Notes: generated by a model not told the origin, from the sequence alone. A stretch of DNA of 64,000 nucleotides from Dryocola sp051297175 (GCF_051297175.1 NZ_JBINNY010000001.1:4092001-4156000); one strand, 5' to 3'; counted from the stretch's first letter, positions 24,193-37,358 are shown. A program made the numbers and translations.

Positions 24193-24960
24193 TCAAGGCT
24201 TCGTCGCCTCAAGCATGACGATGTCGCTGCTAAACGAGCCATCGTTCTGCAGTTCAAAGTAGCGCTGGACCTCATCTGATGCGCTTTGCTGGTAGGTGCG
24301 AATGGCTTCGGCCAGTACCGCTGGGGTTCTCATTCTTGCGATCCAGCTCGAAAACTCCAGGTGCAGACGGTCGCACAGCAGGTTCTGCGTGACGAGGCCC
24401 GCGTCATTAAACATGCTCAGCCATTCGCCGCTTGAGTAGTCACGCACGTGGGACGTATCGCGCAGGGCTTCCACCGTTTGCAGCCAGATATCCAGCACGG
24501 AATGTCCAGGCGACATTACATCCATAAAGATGACCACCCCGCCCGGCTTAAGCACGCGCTTAACCTCACGCAGCGCTTTGCCGACGTCGTGCCAGTGATG
24601 GGCTGAATAGCGGCTGATGACAACGTCGAAAGTTTCATCGTCGAACGGCAGGATTTCCGCATAGCCTTGCTGCGTGGTGATGTTTTCTAATCCGCGCGTT
24701 TGCGCCGCATCGCTGACAACGCCCAGCATCTTTTCTGAAAGATCGTAAGCAACCACCTCTCTCACCTGCGCCGCCGCAATGAAACTGGCGTGTCCAGCCC
24801 CGCATCCCATATCGAGCAGTTTTGCCTGCGGGAAAGCCGCCAGACGAGCGCTCAGACGCTCGAGATCGCGTCCAGCAGCGTGTACAGCGCTTTTCAGGTA
24901 AGCGCTGGCCTGCGATCCAAACTGTTGATCGACTTTATCGTGGTGAGACTGTGTTGCCAT
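24193..24960 (-). CDS. yafE: YafE, class I SAM-dependent methyltransferase
   Basis: UbiE-like methyltransferase of 255 aa. Motif I is KLLDMGCGAGHASFIAA, followed by VVAYDLSEKMLGV, FDDETFDVVISRYSAHHW and LKPGGVVIFMDVMSPGH. I chose the ATG at 24958-24960 (MATQSHHDKVDQQFG) because AAGGA precedes it; the thirteen codons above are unsupported. It is longer at the N-terminus than the K-12 protein as I recall it, so this copy looks complete. The substrate is unknown. It lies downstream of yafD on the same strand. Confidence 0.9.
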   Translation of the reverse strand: MATQSHHDKVDQQFGSQASAYLKSAVHAAGRDLERLSARLAAFPQAKLLDMGCGAGHASFIAAAQVREVVAYDLSEKMLGVVSDAAQTRGLENITTQQGYAEILPFDDETFDVVISRYSAHHWHDVGKALREVKRVLKPGGVVIFMDVMSPGHSVLDIWLQTVEALRDTSHVRDYSSGEWLSMFNDAGLVTQNLLCDRLHLEFSSWIARMRTPAVLAEAIRTYQQSASDEVQRYFELQNDGSFSSDIVMLEATKP

Positions 24961-25031
24961 CGTATTGTCCTTGCGTTTGAGTAATTGAAAGGGCAGCACA
25001 CGGGTCTGCCCACCGGCAGACCTGACTAACC

Positions 25032-25835
25032 TTACTTCAGCTCAGGCTTGCCGGGACGAAATTCGACGAGTAGCGGGTTGTGATCGGAAGCGCGGGTCAC
25101 CAACACCGATGCTTCGGTGACGTTCAGACCACGGTAGAAAACGAAGTCCAGCGGACGGCCAAAAGCACGACGGCGATGATCGTCGGTGAAACGCACTTCA
25201 CGCAGCGACATTTCACGCGCGAAGCGGTACAGCGCATTCATACGCGGACGGCTCCAGGCATTGAAATCCCCGGCCATGATCACCGGGCCATTGTGATGGC
25301 CAATCTGATCGCCTATAGGGCCGAGCTGTTTGCTGTACACGTCCACGCCCAGACTAAAATTCACCGCGTGAATATTTACCACCATTAATAGGCGGCCATC
25401 GGGTAAGGGATAGACGGTGACTAGGGCAGATTTGGAGAGGCGAAGAATGGGCTCGCGCTCCCTCAACGGGCAACAATATACAGGATGAGCTGCGGACAGC
25501 GTCATCACGCCGGAGGGATGCTGAGGCAGAACAAATGCTGGAACCTGATCCGCTGCCAGATAGTTGCTGGTCGCGAAGGTCACCAGCTCAGGGGTCGTTT
25601 GCGCTTCCTGCAGCAGAACCAGATGGGCATCTTTGCCGAAGTTCTGCAACACCGAAAGCCAGTCGGCTCGCTGCTGTTTGAAAATATTCCACACCAGAAC
25701 GCGCAGGTTACCTTCGCCAGGTAAGGGCTCGCCGGGTGGCAATGCCTGACCAATAGTCGCAAATGAACCAGGCGGCAGGATACGTTCTGCGGGCTGACCG
25801 GCGACATACCGCATGGCATAGGTATTTTTACGCAC
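25032..25835 (-). CDS. yafD: YafD, endonuclease/exonuclease/phosphatase-family protein
   Basis: EEP-fold protein of 267 aa, nearly collinear with E. coli YafD. Metal and catalytic residues of the fold are visible in LRVLVWNIFKQQ (Asn), VLLQEAQTTPE (Glu), VIMAGDFNAWSRPRM (Asp and Asn) and RASDHNPLLVEF (Asp-His). The actual substrate (nucleic acid or phospho-compound) is not established. It is followed by yafE in the same orientation. Confidence 0.93.
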   Translation of the reverse strand: MRKNTYAMRYVAGQPAERILPPGSFATIGQALPPGEPLPGEGNLRVLVWNIFKQQRADWLSVLQNFGKDAHLVLLQEAQTTPELVTFATSNYLAADQVPAFVLPQHPSGVMTLSAAHPVYCCPLREREPILRLSKSALVTVYPLPDGRLLMVVNIHAVNFSLGVDVYSKQLGPIGDQIGHHNGPVIMAGDFNAWSRPRMNALYRFAREMSLREVRFTDDHRRRAFGRPLDFVFYRGLNVTEASVLVTRASDHNPLLVEFRPGKPELK

Positions 25836-25982
25836 GTTAGACTAACGACCTCTGTAACGAAAGTGCCCTCTGACGGAGGGCGGTCTTTCAGTTATAGGGA
25901 CTTTATCGCAGAGTTTCAATGACCATTACAAACCGTTGACGGAGAAGAGCGTAACAAAATACTCACGCCCTCCCCCTTGTCG

Positions 25983-27158
25983 TTAGCCAATGGCGACTTC
26001 GCTTCGTTTGTCCAGGCGCCCGCTGACGCCAATCAGCAGCAGCGCGCCGACGACGATAACTGCACCGATCCACGGGGTTTGATCGAGGCCGTAGCTTTGC
26101 ACTGTCTGCCCGCCAATGACCGACCCCATCGCAATCCCGATGTTAAAAGCTGCGATATTCAGGCCAGAAGCAACATCTACGGCATTTGGCGTGAACTCTT
26201 CGGCCTTCTGAACTACGTAAACCTGAAGACCGGGGACGTTACCGAAAGCGAAGATGCCCATCACCAGAACCGTAACCAACGCGGCAATATGCGAACTGGC
26301 GGTAAACTGGAATACCAGTAGCAGTACTGCCAGAGCGGCAAATATAAATGTCAAAGCGGGAACAGCACCGTGACGATCCGCAAGCTTGCCACCCCATATA
26401 TTTCCGATGGCAACCGAGACGCCATATCCCAACAGAATCCAGCTTACCGCCGCCGGGGAATAGCCGGCAAGATCCTGCATCATCGGTGCCAGGAAGGTAA
26501 ATGCGGTGAATACGCCGCCATATCCCAGCGCGGTGATGGCATAGATAATGACCAAGCGAGGATGGGTCAATACCTTGAGCTGATCTTTCAGACTCGCAAC
26601 GGCGCGGGTCGGAATATTTTTCGGTACCAGAATCATACTGGTGAACAATGCAATAACACCGATGAATGAAACGGCGAGGAAGGTTTCACGCCAGCCAAAA
26701 TGCTGACCGATGAAAGTCCCTAACGGCACGCCGGTGACCAGCGCAACGGTGAGGCCACCAAACATGATAGCAATTGCGGAGGCGGCTTTTTCCTTCGGGA
26801 CAAGGCTAGTTGCGATGGTAGACCCAATCGAGAAGAACACGCCGTGGGCAAGCCCCGTTAACAGGCGGGCGATGACCAGCGTTTCATAGTTTGGCGAAAG
26901 CCATGCCAGGAGATTGCCTGCGGTGAATAACACCATCAGGCCAATCAGCAGCTGTTTACGCGGTAGCTTAGCTGTTATGGCGGTCAGCACCGGCGCACCA
27001 ACGGCGACGCCCAGCGCATAGATTGAAACGAGCAGCCCGGCAGAGGGCAGTGAAATAGAAAGCTGCTCGGCGATGGTAGGAACCAGGCCAACAATAACAA
27101 ACTCGGTAGTACCGATTGCGAACGCACTGATAGTCAGTGCCAGAAGCGCCAGAGGCAT
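25983..27158 (-). CDS. MFS transporter, DHA1 family, YdhP/AraJ-like
   Basis: Major facilitator protein of 391 aa with 12 predicted membrane segments. The N-terminus LALTISAFAIGTTEFVIVGL and GRKQ-type loop LPRKQLLIGLMVLFTAGN are typical of the YdhP/AraJ group of proton-driven exporters; the mid-protein GKLADRHGAVPAL is the second-half loop motif. It is divergent from yafC with 104 bases between, and a LysR-type dyad lies there, so YafC may control it. E. coli K-12 has no gene here, so this is an insertion relative to that order. The substrate is unknown. Confidence 0.85.
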   Translation of the reverse strand: MPLALLALTISAFAIGTTEFVIVGLVPTIAEQLSISLPSAGLLVSIYALGVAVGAPVLTAITAKLPRKQLLIGLMVLFTAGNLLAWLSPNYETLVIARLLTGLAHGVFFSIGSTIATSLVPKEKAASAIAIMFGGLTVALVTGVPLGTFIGQHFGWRETFLAVSFIGVIALFTSMILVPKNIPTRAVASLKDQLKVLTHPRLVIIYAITALGYGGVFTAFTFLAPMMQDLAGYSPAAVSWILLGYGVSVAIGNIWGGKLADRHGAVPALTFIFAALAVLLLVFQFTASSHIAALVTVLVMGIFAFGNVPGLQVYVVQKAEEFTPNAVDVASGLNIAAFNIGIAMGSVIGGQTVQSYGLDQTPWIGAVIVVGALLLIGVSGRLDKRSEVAIG

Positions 27159-27226
27159 AATTTACTCCATAGCAGGTGTCTTTTGATGACACGTAGTATG
27201 GCGAGATGGTTAAATAACAAAAATAT

Positions 27227-27249
27227 GCAAAATATCAATATAATTTTGC
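27227..27249. promoter_or_regulatory. Candidate YafC (LysR-type) operator
   Basis: GCAAAAT-N9-ATTTTGC, a perfect 7-bp dyad ending 13 bases before the yafC ATG and 69 bases from the divergent MFS gene. The layout fits a LysR regulator acting on itself and its neighbour. Confidence 0.45.
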
Positions 27250-27262
27250 TTCAGGAGCAACA

Positions 27263-28165
27263 ATGAAGGCGACATCTGAAGAACTGGCGATCTTTGTCGC
27301 CGTTGTTGAAAGCGGGAGCTTTAGCCGGGCGGCGGAACAGCTGGGCCAGGCCAATTCGGCCGTGAGCCGCGCGGTGAAGAAGCTCGAGATGAAGCTCGGC
27401 GTAAGCTTGCTAAACCGAACAACCCGGCAGTTGAGTCTGACAGAAGAAGGCGAGCGCTACTTCCGCCGCGTGCAGCAAATCCTGCAGGAGATGGCGGCAG
27501 CGGAGAACGAGCTAATGGAAACCCGGCAGACTCCTCGCGGGCTTTTACGCATTGACGCAGCGACGCCGGTTATGCTGCACCTGCTGATGCCGCTGGTTAA
27601 GCCATTCCGCGAGCGCTATCCCGAGATGACGCTTTCGCTTATCTCATCAGAAACATTCATCAACCTAATCGAACGCAAGGTGGATGTTGCTATCCGAGCC
27701 GGAACGTTAACGGATTCGAGCCTTCGCGCCAGGCCGCTATTTGCCAGTTATCGAAAGATTATTGCTTCTCCGGAATACCTTGCTGAATATGGCGTGCCGC
27801 AGAGTGCAGAGGATCTAAAGGATCATGTGTGCCTTGGGTTTTCAGAAACGGCAAGCCTCAATCGCTGGCCGGTAGCGCAGGTTGACGGGCAGCTCTACGA
27901 TATTAAGCCCGGCATTACCTCAAATAGCGGTGAAACGCTAAAACAGCTTTGCCTGATGGGCAACGGTATTGCCTGTCTTTCGGACTATATGATTAATCAG
28001 GAAATTAGCGAGGGCAGTTTTGTGGAACTGATGGTTGATAAACTTTTGCCTGTCGAGATGCCTTTCAGCGCCGTGTACTACAGCGACCGGGCGGTGAGTA
28101 CGCGGATTAGGGCATTTATAGATTTTTTAAGCGAGCACGTGAAGCAGCCCCCGCAGGGGCTGTAA
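27263..28165 (+). CDS. yafC: YafC, LysR-family transcriptional regulator
   Basis: Regulator of 300 aa. Residues 1-60 form the winged helix (LAIFVAVVESGSFSRAAEQL, then SAVSRAVKKLEMKLGVSLLNR), and residues about 90-295 form the two-lobed effector domain. It starts at an ATG preceded by CAGGAG. The divergent MFS gene and the dyad at 27227-27249 suggest it controls that transporter. It ends 6 bases from the dkgB stop, tail to tail, with no hairpin between. Confidence 0.92.
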   Translation: MKATSEELAIFVAVVESGSFSRAAEQLGQANSAVSRAVKKLEMKLGVSLLNRTTRQLSLTEEGERYFRRVQQILQEMAAAENELMETRQTPRGLLRIDAATPVMLHLLMPLVKPFRERYPEMTLSLISSETFINLIERKVDVAIRAGTLTDSSLRARPLFASYRKIIASPEYLAEYGVPQSAEDLKDHVCLGFSETASLNRWPVAQVDGQLYDIKPGITSNSGETLKQLCLMGNGIACLSDYMINQEISEGSFVELMVDKLLPVEMPFSAVYYSDRAVSTRIRAFIDFLSEHVKQPPQGL

Positions 28166-28171
28166 GGGAAA

Positions 28172-28975
28172 TTAATCCCACTGAGGAGCCAGTCCTTCCG
28201 GGCTGACAAGGCGGTCATTACACTCCAGCGCCGCAATGGCCGTCATATCTTCAGGATCCAATCTCAATGCCTGTGCCTGAAGGTTACTCTGCAGGTTTTC
28301 ACGCTTCGTAGAAGATGGAATAACCGCATAGCCCAGCTGTATCGCCCATGCCAGAATGACCTGCGCAGGGGTTGCACCGTGTTTTTTACCAATCCCGCCA
28401 ATCACTTCGTCAGCCAGCGCTTTGCCATAAGCCAGGGTCATATAAGACGTGATATGAATACCGTGTTGCTCTGCCCATTCAACGACTTTCGTGTTTTGCA
28501 AATAGGGTGAAAGTTCGATCTGGTTGGTGGCAATATTTTCTGCGCCCACCGCGTCAATTGCCTTATGCATCAGATCGATAGTGAAGTTAGAGATACCAAT
28601 CTGACGCGTTAAGCCTTCTTTCTTCGCTTCCAGAAGGGCCTGCATACACTCGGCCACGGGCACGGCGTCGTTTGGCGATGGCCAGTGGATTAGCGTGAGA
28701 TCGACATAGTCGGTACGCAGTTTACGCAGGCTTTCTTTCAGGCTTGGAATCAGGTTGTCTTTGCTGAGGTTTTCAATCCAGATTTTGGTAGTAATAAACA
28801 GGTCACTACGCGCTACACCGCTCTCTTCAATAGCCTGTCCAACGGCCGCTTCGTTGTCATAGATTTGTGCGGTATCGATAGCACGGTAGCCGAGTTCTAA
28901 TGCTGTTTTAACCGATGCGATTACCACGTCATCTTTTAAGCGAAAAGTACCTAAGCCAAATGCAGGAATTGTCAT
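28172..28975 (-). CDS. dkgB: 2,5-diketo-D-gluconate reductase B (aldo-keto reductase)
   Basis: NADPH-dependent aldo-keto reductase of 267 aa that reduces 2,5-diketogluconate, methylglyoxal and similar carbonyls. The tetrad is visible: Asp and Tyr in AIDTAQIYDNE (Tyr39), Lys in FITTKIWIEN and His in LTLIHWPSP. The cofactor motif IPSSTKRENLQSN is near the C-terminus. It lies just downstream of the rRNA operon terminator, as in E. coli. Confidence 0.95.
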   Translation of the reverse strand: MTIPAFGLGTFRLKDDVVIASVKTALELGYRAIDTAQIYDNEAAVGQAIEESGVARSDLFITTKIWIENLSKDNLIPSLKESLRKLRTDYVDLTLIHWPSPNDAVPVAECMQALLEAKKEGLTRQIGISNFTIDLMHKAIDAVGAENIATNQIELSPYLQNTKVVEWAEQHGIHITSYMTLAYGKALADEVIGGIGKKHGATPAQVILAWAIQLGYAVIPSSTKRENLQSNLQAQALRLDPEDMTAIAALECNDRLVSPEGLAPQWD

Positions 28976-29112
28976 TATTTACCTCGAATGGGGATATGTG
29001 TTTGTATTACGAGGAGTATGAGGCAGATAACTATGGCGAAAAAGGGAGGTAAATGCAGAAGATAATTGCGTTATTAGCAATAATGGAGTTTTTTTTCAGG
29101 AATTTAGACAAG

Positions 29113-29142
29113 AAAAAAGCCCTGAGTCTTATGACTCAGGGC
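29113..29142 (-). terminator. Terminator of the rRNA operon
   Basis: On the minus strand: GCCCTGAGTC, loop ataa, GACTCAGGGC, then six T. It lies directly after the terminal tRNA-Asp. Confidence 0.95.
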
Positions 29143-29150
29143 TTAATAAG

Positions 29151-29227
29151 TGGCGGAACGGACGGGACTCGAACCCGCGACCCCCTGCGTGACAGGCAGG
29201 TATTCTAACCGACTGAACTACCGCTCC
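29151..29227 (-). tRNA. aspU: tRNA-Asp (GUC), distal gene of the rRNA operon
   Basis: 77 bases with encoded CCA and anticodon GTC, identical to the copy at 19727-19803. Its place after the 5S gene matches aspU at the end of rrnH in E. coli. Confidence 0.97.
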
Positions 29228-29278
29228 ACCGAATTTCTTACAGCACCAGATTTTACTCCGGTTTTACTTCTGAATTTA

Positions 29279-29398
29279 GAGCCTGGCAGTTCCCTACTCT
29301 CGCATGGGGAGACCCCACACTACCATCGGCGCTACGGCGTTTCACTTCTGAGTTCGGCATGGGGTCAGGTGGGACCACCGCGCTAGTGCCGCCAGGCA
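29279..29398 (-). rRNA. rrf: 5S ribosomal RNA
   Basis: 120 bases, starting TGCCTGGCGGCACTAGCGCG and ending CCCTACTCTCG-type helix strands read in reverse; its ends pair (TGCCTGGC/GCCAGGC). The boundaries follow the E. coli gene. It lies 103 bases after 23S. Confidence 0.97.
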
Positions 29399-29501
29399 TA
29401 TTCTGTTTATCAACCGTTACGTTATCCACGTAACCATTGATTCAATCTCGGACCAGCTGAAAATTATATCGTCTCTCTCACCAAAACACCTTCGGTGTTG
29501 T

Positions 29502-32409
<2,908 letters not shown>

Positions 32410-32615
32410 TCACAACCCGAAGGTGTCTCGTAAGACACAATCGACGTTGTGAAAATTTGAGAGACTCGAACATATCGTATTCCCATTCCTTATTACGGAG
32501 GAATGAGACGACATGTCGTTTCAATTTTCAGCTTGTTCCGGATTTTTAAAGAGCAAATACTTCGCAGTACACCGCTGTACGGTACACTCGGAAGTATTGT
32601 GTGAGCGTGAAATGA
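32410..32615 (-). other. tRNA-Ala/23S spacer with boxA-like element
   Basis: The 206-base spacer holds a boxA-like antitermination element on the minus strand (TGCTCTTTAAAA, 32544-32555), an inverted repeat CATTCCT-N8-AGGAATG and the palindrome CGACATGTCG, besides the 23S processing stem at its 32410-32425 end. No gene is seen. Confidence 0.7.
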
Positions 32616-32691
32616 TGGTGGAGCTAAGCGGGATCGAACCGCTGACCTCCTGCGTGCAAGGCAGGCGCTCTCCCAGCTGAGCTATAGCCCC
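32616..32691 (-). tRNA. alaV: tRNA-Ala (UGC)
   Basis: 76 bases with encoded CCA, anticodon TGC and acceptor GGGGCTA/TAGCTCC. It lies in the 16S-23S spacer, downstream of tRNA-Ile. Confidence 0.97.
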
Positions 32692-32802
32692 ATCGATTTC
32701 GTAAAACCTTATGTTACCTTAACTTCTTTACAGGCAAGGCGCGTCACCGCGAAGCATACTTGAGTATGTGAGCGGGGGCGCAACACAGCATGGAGAGAAG
32801 TT
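32692..32802. repeat. Hairpin insert in the tRNA-Ile/tRNA-Ala spacer
   Basis: The spacer is 111 bases, clearly longer than the E. coli one as I recall it. Positions 32721-32802 form a nested palindrome: outer arms AACTTCT/AGAAGTT, then CCGC/GCGG, and a central CATACT-tg-AGTATG. It looks like an inserted palindromic unit that would fold out of the precursor RNA. Confidence 0.6.
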
Positions 32803-32879
<77 letters not shown>

Positions 32880-32947
32880 ATAAGGTTTTACTGCTCGTTT
32901 TCTATCAGACAATCTGTGTGAGCACTACGCGGGTTGTATCTATTAGG

Positions 32948-34489
<1,542 letters not shown>

Positions 34490-34656
34490 AAAGCTTGATT
34501 TGCTTCAACTCGTGAAGCGGTGCTCAAAAATTAACTTTCGTAATAATTCAACTAAATGAATTACTGCTTGGTCACTCTTCAAGACTTGATATTTTTTTGT
34601 ACCCGAAGGTACCGAGATATCAACCCTGCGAGTGCCCACACAGATTGTCTGATAAA

Positions 34657-34669
34657 TTGTTAAAGAGCA
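34657..34669 (-). promoter_or_regulatory. boxA antitermination site of the rRNA leader
   Basis: TGCTCTTTAACAA on the minus strand, the canonical Nus-factor boxA. Confidence 0.92.
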
Positions 34670-34708
34670 GTGAGTTAGCCGCTTTCGCCGGGTAACTCGA
34701 GGTGGCGT

Positions 34709-34736
34709 ATATTACGCTTTCCTCTTTCAGAGTCAA
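34709..34736 (-). promoter_or_regulatory. rRNA promoter P2
   Basis: -35 TTGACT (34731-34736) and -10 TAATAT (34709-34714) with a 16-base spacer, as in E. coli rrn P2. Confidence 0.92.
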
Positions 34737-34806
34737 GCGTTTATTTTCGCTTTCGTCTGACTGACGGGCCGGTTTGTAAGCCGTTGTGCCGTGTCAGTGG
34801 AGGCGC

Positions 34807-34834
34807 AGTATAGGGATTTTTCGGAGGCTGACAA
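34807..34834 (-). promoter_or_regulatory. rRNA promoter P1
   Basis: -35 TTGTCA (34829-34834) and -10 TATACT (34807-34812) with a 16-base spacer, then the GCGCCTCC discriminator typical of stringently controlled rrn P1. Confidence 0.93.
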
Positions 34835-34877
34835 CCCCTAAATTCAAAATAATTTCCGACCGCGTATTTTTTAATCG

Positions 34878-35450
34878 TTACGCTGATTTTTGACGCGCTT
34901 TAATGGCTTTTGGCAGGTCAGCGAGACTATTAATCACCAAATCTGCCGCCGCTTCACCCTCTTCAGTAACTGGCTTGCCGCTGCGCACCAGTACTTTTGT
35001 TCCTACCTGAGCTGCTGCGGCTGCCTGAATGTCTTCAATTTTGTCACCAACCATATAAGAAGAAGCCATATCGATGTGCAGATAGTCACGCGCAGACAGA
35101 AGCATGCCCGGCTGCGGCTTGCGGCAGTCGCAGGTTTGGCGAAACTCTTCTACTATTGCCTCGGGATGATGCGGGCAGTAATAGATGCCATCGAGATCGA
35201 CGCCACGGTCTGCCAGAGACCAGTCCATCCATTCGGTGAGGTTCTCGAAATCATCTTCGGTGAACATACCGCGCGCGATACCCGACTGGTTCGTCACCAG
35301 CACCAGGGCATAGCCCATCTCTTTTAGTTCACGCATGGCATCGATTGCGCCATCGATGAATTCAAACTGGTCGACTTCATGGACGTAACCATGATCAACA
35401 TTAATTGTGCCGTCTCGGTCGAGGAAGATAGCGGGGACAGACTGTGCCAC
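34878..35450 (-). CDS. gmhB: D-glycero-beta-D-manno-heptose-1,7-bisphosphate 7-phosphatase
   Basis: HAD-family phosphatase of 190 aa that removes the 7-phosphate during ADP-heptose synthesis for lipopolysaccharide core. The nucleophile motif is AIFLDRDGTINVD (Asp11, Asp13), followed by LVLVTNQSGIARG and YMVGDKIEDIQAA. A zinc loop is visible in CPHHPEAIVEEFRQTCDC. It is divergent from metNIQ, and its stop lies about 43 bases upstream of rrn P1, as in E. coli. Confidence 0.96.
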   Translation of the reverse strand: MAQSVPAIFLDRDGTINVDHGYVHEVDQFEFIDGAIDAMRELKEMGYALVLVTNQSGIARGMFTEDDFENLTEWMDWSLADRGVDLDGIYYCPHHPEAIVEEFRQTCDCRKPQPGMLLSARDYLHIDMASSYMVGDKIEDIQAAAAAQVGTKVLVRSGKPVTEEGEAAADLVINSLADLPKAIKARQKSA

Positions 35451-35538
35451 TTGGTAACTCCTGATACTGAATAGTTGTGCTTAGTATCGCATGATTTGGG
35501 GTGCCTGAGAGAACAGACAATCACGCCCCGATTGATTT

Positions 35539-35562
35539 AGACGTCTGGATGCCTTAACATCC
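35539..35562. promoter_or_regulatory. MetJ operator (tandem met boxes)
   Basis: Three adjacent 8-mers, AGACGTCT, GGATGCCT and TAACATCC. The first is a perfect met box, and the others match it in part. They lie 77-101 bases before metN, so methionine repression of metNIQ is expected. Confidence 0.8.
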
Positions 35563-35639
35563 ATATCGATGACGGTCATCGCCCGTTATCGGCAGTAGAA
35601 AATGCCACGGCTAACTCTTATACGATAATAAATAACCTA

Positions 35640-36671
35640 ATGATTAAACTTTCAAACATCACCAAAGTGTTTCAGCAAGGGAACCGCAACATACAGGCGT
35701 TGAATAACGTCAGTCTGCACGTTCCTGCTGGGCAAATTTATGGCGTGATTGGCGCATCTGGCGCGGGTAAAAGTACCCTGATCCGCTGCGTGAACCTGCT
35801 TGAGCGTCCAACGCAAGGCTCCGTGCTGGTTGATGGCCAGGAGTTGACGACGCTGTCAGAAGGTCAATTAACGAAAGCACGCCGCCAGATTGGTATGATC
35901 TTCCAGCACTTTAACCTGCTCTCATCCCGCACGGTGTTCGGTAACGTTGCCTTGCCGCTAGAGCTGGACAACACGCCACGCGAAGAAGTTAACCGCCGCG
36001 TGAAGGAGCTGCTTGATCTTGTTGGCTTAAGCGAAAAGCATGATGTCTACCCGGCAAACCTGTCCGGCGGGCAGAAACAGCGCGTAGCGATTGCCCGTGC
36101 GCTGGCCAGCAATCCAAAAGTGCTGCTGTGTGATGAAGCCACCAGCGCGCTGGATCCGGCAACCACTCGCTCCATCCTGGAATTACTGAAAGACATTAAC
36201 CGTCGCCTGGGATTGACCATCCTGCTGATCACTCATGAAATGGATGTAGTTAAGCGTATTTGCGATTGCGTCGCGGTTATCAGCGACGGCGAGCTTATCG
36301 AGCAGGATACGGTGAGCGAAGTGTTCTCTCATCCTAAAACGCCTCTCGCGCAGCAGTTTATTCAGTCCACGCTGCACCTGGATATCCCAGAAGATTACGC
36401 CCAGCGCCTGAGCAGTGACAAACAGGGTGAGGCGGTGCCGCTTCTGCGCCTTGAGTTCACCGGCCAGTCTGTTGATGCTCCGCTGCTGTCCGAAACCGCC
36501 CGCACCTTTAATGTGAATAGCAACATTATCAGCGCGCAGATGGATTACGCCGGCGGCGTGAAGTTCGGCATTATGCTGTGCGAGATGCACGGCGAACATC
36601 ACAACACGGAAGCTGCCATTGCCTGGCTGAAAGAACAACACGTAAAAGTAGAGGTGCTGGGTTATGTCTGA
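35640..36671 (+). CDS. metN: Methionine ABC transporter ATPase MetN
   Basis: ATPase of the D/L-methionine importer, 343 aa. Walker A is GASGAGKST (residues about 38-46), the signature is LSGGQKQRVAIARAL and Walker B is VLLCDEATSALDP. The C-terminal NIL/ACT-like domain (about 265-343) binds methionine and gives feedback inhibition. The start codon has a weak ribosome site. The stop overlaps metI by 8 bases. Repression by MetJ is likely from the upstream met boxes. Confidence 0.97.
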   Translation: MIKLSNITKVFQQGNRNIQALNNVSLHVPAGQIYGVIGASGAGKSTLIRCVNLLERPTQGSVLVDGQELTTLSEGQLTKARRQIGMIFQHFNLLSSRTVFGNVALPLELDNTPREEVNRRVKELLDLVGLSEKHDVYPANLSGGQKQRVAIARALASNPKVLLCDEATSALDPATTRSILELLKDINRRLGLTILLITHEMDVVKRICDCVAVISDGELIEQDTVSEVFSHPKTPLAQQFIQSTLHLDIPEDYAQRLSSDKQGEAVPLLRLEFTGQSVDAPLLSETARTFNVNSNIISAQMDYAGGVKFGIMLCEMHGEHHNTEAAIAWLKEQHVKVEVLGYV

Positions 36672-37317
36672 GCCAATGATGTGGTTGCTGTTAAAAGGCG
36701 TGTATGAAACGCTGGCGATGACGTTTGTTTCCGGTTTCTTCGGCTTTGTTATCGGCCTGCCAGTGGGTGTGCTTCTGTATATTACGCGTCCCGGCCAAAT
36801 CAGCGCCAACGCGAAGCTTTATCGCGGCATGTCCGCGCTGGTGAACATCTTCCGTTCCATTCCTTTCATCATTCTGCTGGTGTGGATGATTCCGTTTACT
36901 CGCGCGATCGTCGGCACGTCCATCGGTCTCCAGGCGGCTATCGTTCCTTTAACCGTCGGCGCGGCACCGTTCATCGCTCGTATGGTGGAAAATGCCCTGC
37001 TTGAGATCCCATCAGGCCTGATTGAAGCCTCCCGTGCAATGGGCGCAACGCCGATGCAAATTATCCGCAAGGTTCTGTTGCCTGAAGCGCTGCCGGGTCT
37101 GGTTAATGCTGCAACCATTACGCTCATCACGCTGGTTGGCTACTCGGCCATGGGTGGCGCGGTTGGTGCAGGCGGCTTAGGCCAGATTGGTTATCAGTAC
37201 GGTTATATCGGTTATAACGCTACCGTGATGAATACGGTATTAGTGTTATTGGTTGTATTAGTGTATTTAATTCAGCTATCTGGCGATCGCATCGTCCGGG
37301 CTGTGACTCACAAATAA
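36664..37317 (+). CDS. metI: Methionine ABC transporter permease MetI
   Basis: Inner-membrane pore subunit of the methionine importer, 217 aa with five hydrophobic segments. The coupling loop is EIPSGLIEASRAMGATPMQII at about residues 115-135, and MSALVNIFRSIPFIILLVWM is typical of the MetI family. It is coupled to metN by overlap and followed by metQ after 41 bases. Confidence 0.96.
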   Translation: MSEPMMWLLLKGVYETLAMTFVSGFFGFVIGLPVGVLLYITRPGQISANAKLYRGMSALVNIFRSIPFIILLVWMIPFTRAIVGTSIGLQAAIVPLTVGAAPFIARMVENALLEIPSGLIEASRAMGATPMQIIRKVLLPEALPGLVNAATITLITLVGYSAMGGAVGAGGLGQIGYQYGYIGYNATVMNTVLVLLVVLVYLIQLSGDRIVRAVTHK

Positions 37318-37358
37318 GACGTTCATCACAACATCGTTTACTCAAGTAAGGAAGGGAT

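Larger units (their letters stand above)
34490..34877 (-). other. rrnH: rRNA operon leader and promoter region
   Basis: 388 bases without a protein gene between 16S and gmhB. From the promoter end inward they hold P1, P2, boxA, the upstream strand of the 16S RNase III stem (34637-34654, perfectly complementary over 18 bases to 32903-32920 after 16S) and a leader hairpin (TTGATAT/ATATCAA with a GTACC-cgaa-GGTAC tip, about 34580-34623). A/T-rich bases 34835-34877 upstream of P1 suit an UP element and Fis sites. Confidence 0.9.

Noticed and set aside
25862..25880. CCCTC/GAGGG hairpin between yafD and the MFS gene as a terminator
   Set aside because: The stem is short and no T-run follows on the minus strand.
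29150..29386. 78-codon frame beginning MAERTGLEPATPCVTGR
   Set aside because: It is a translation across the reverse strand of tRNA-Asp and 5S rRNA, a well-known false protein.
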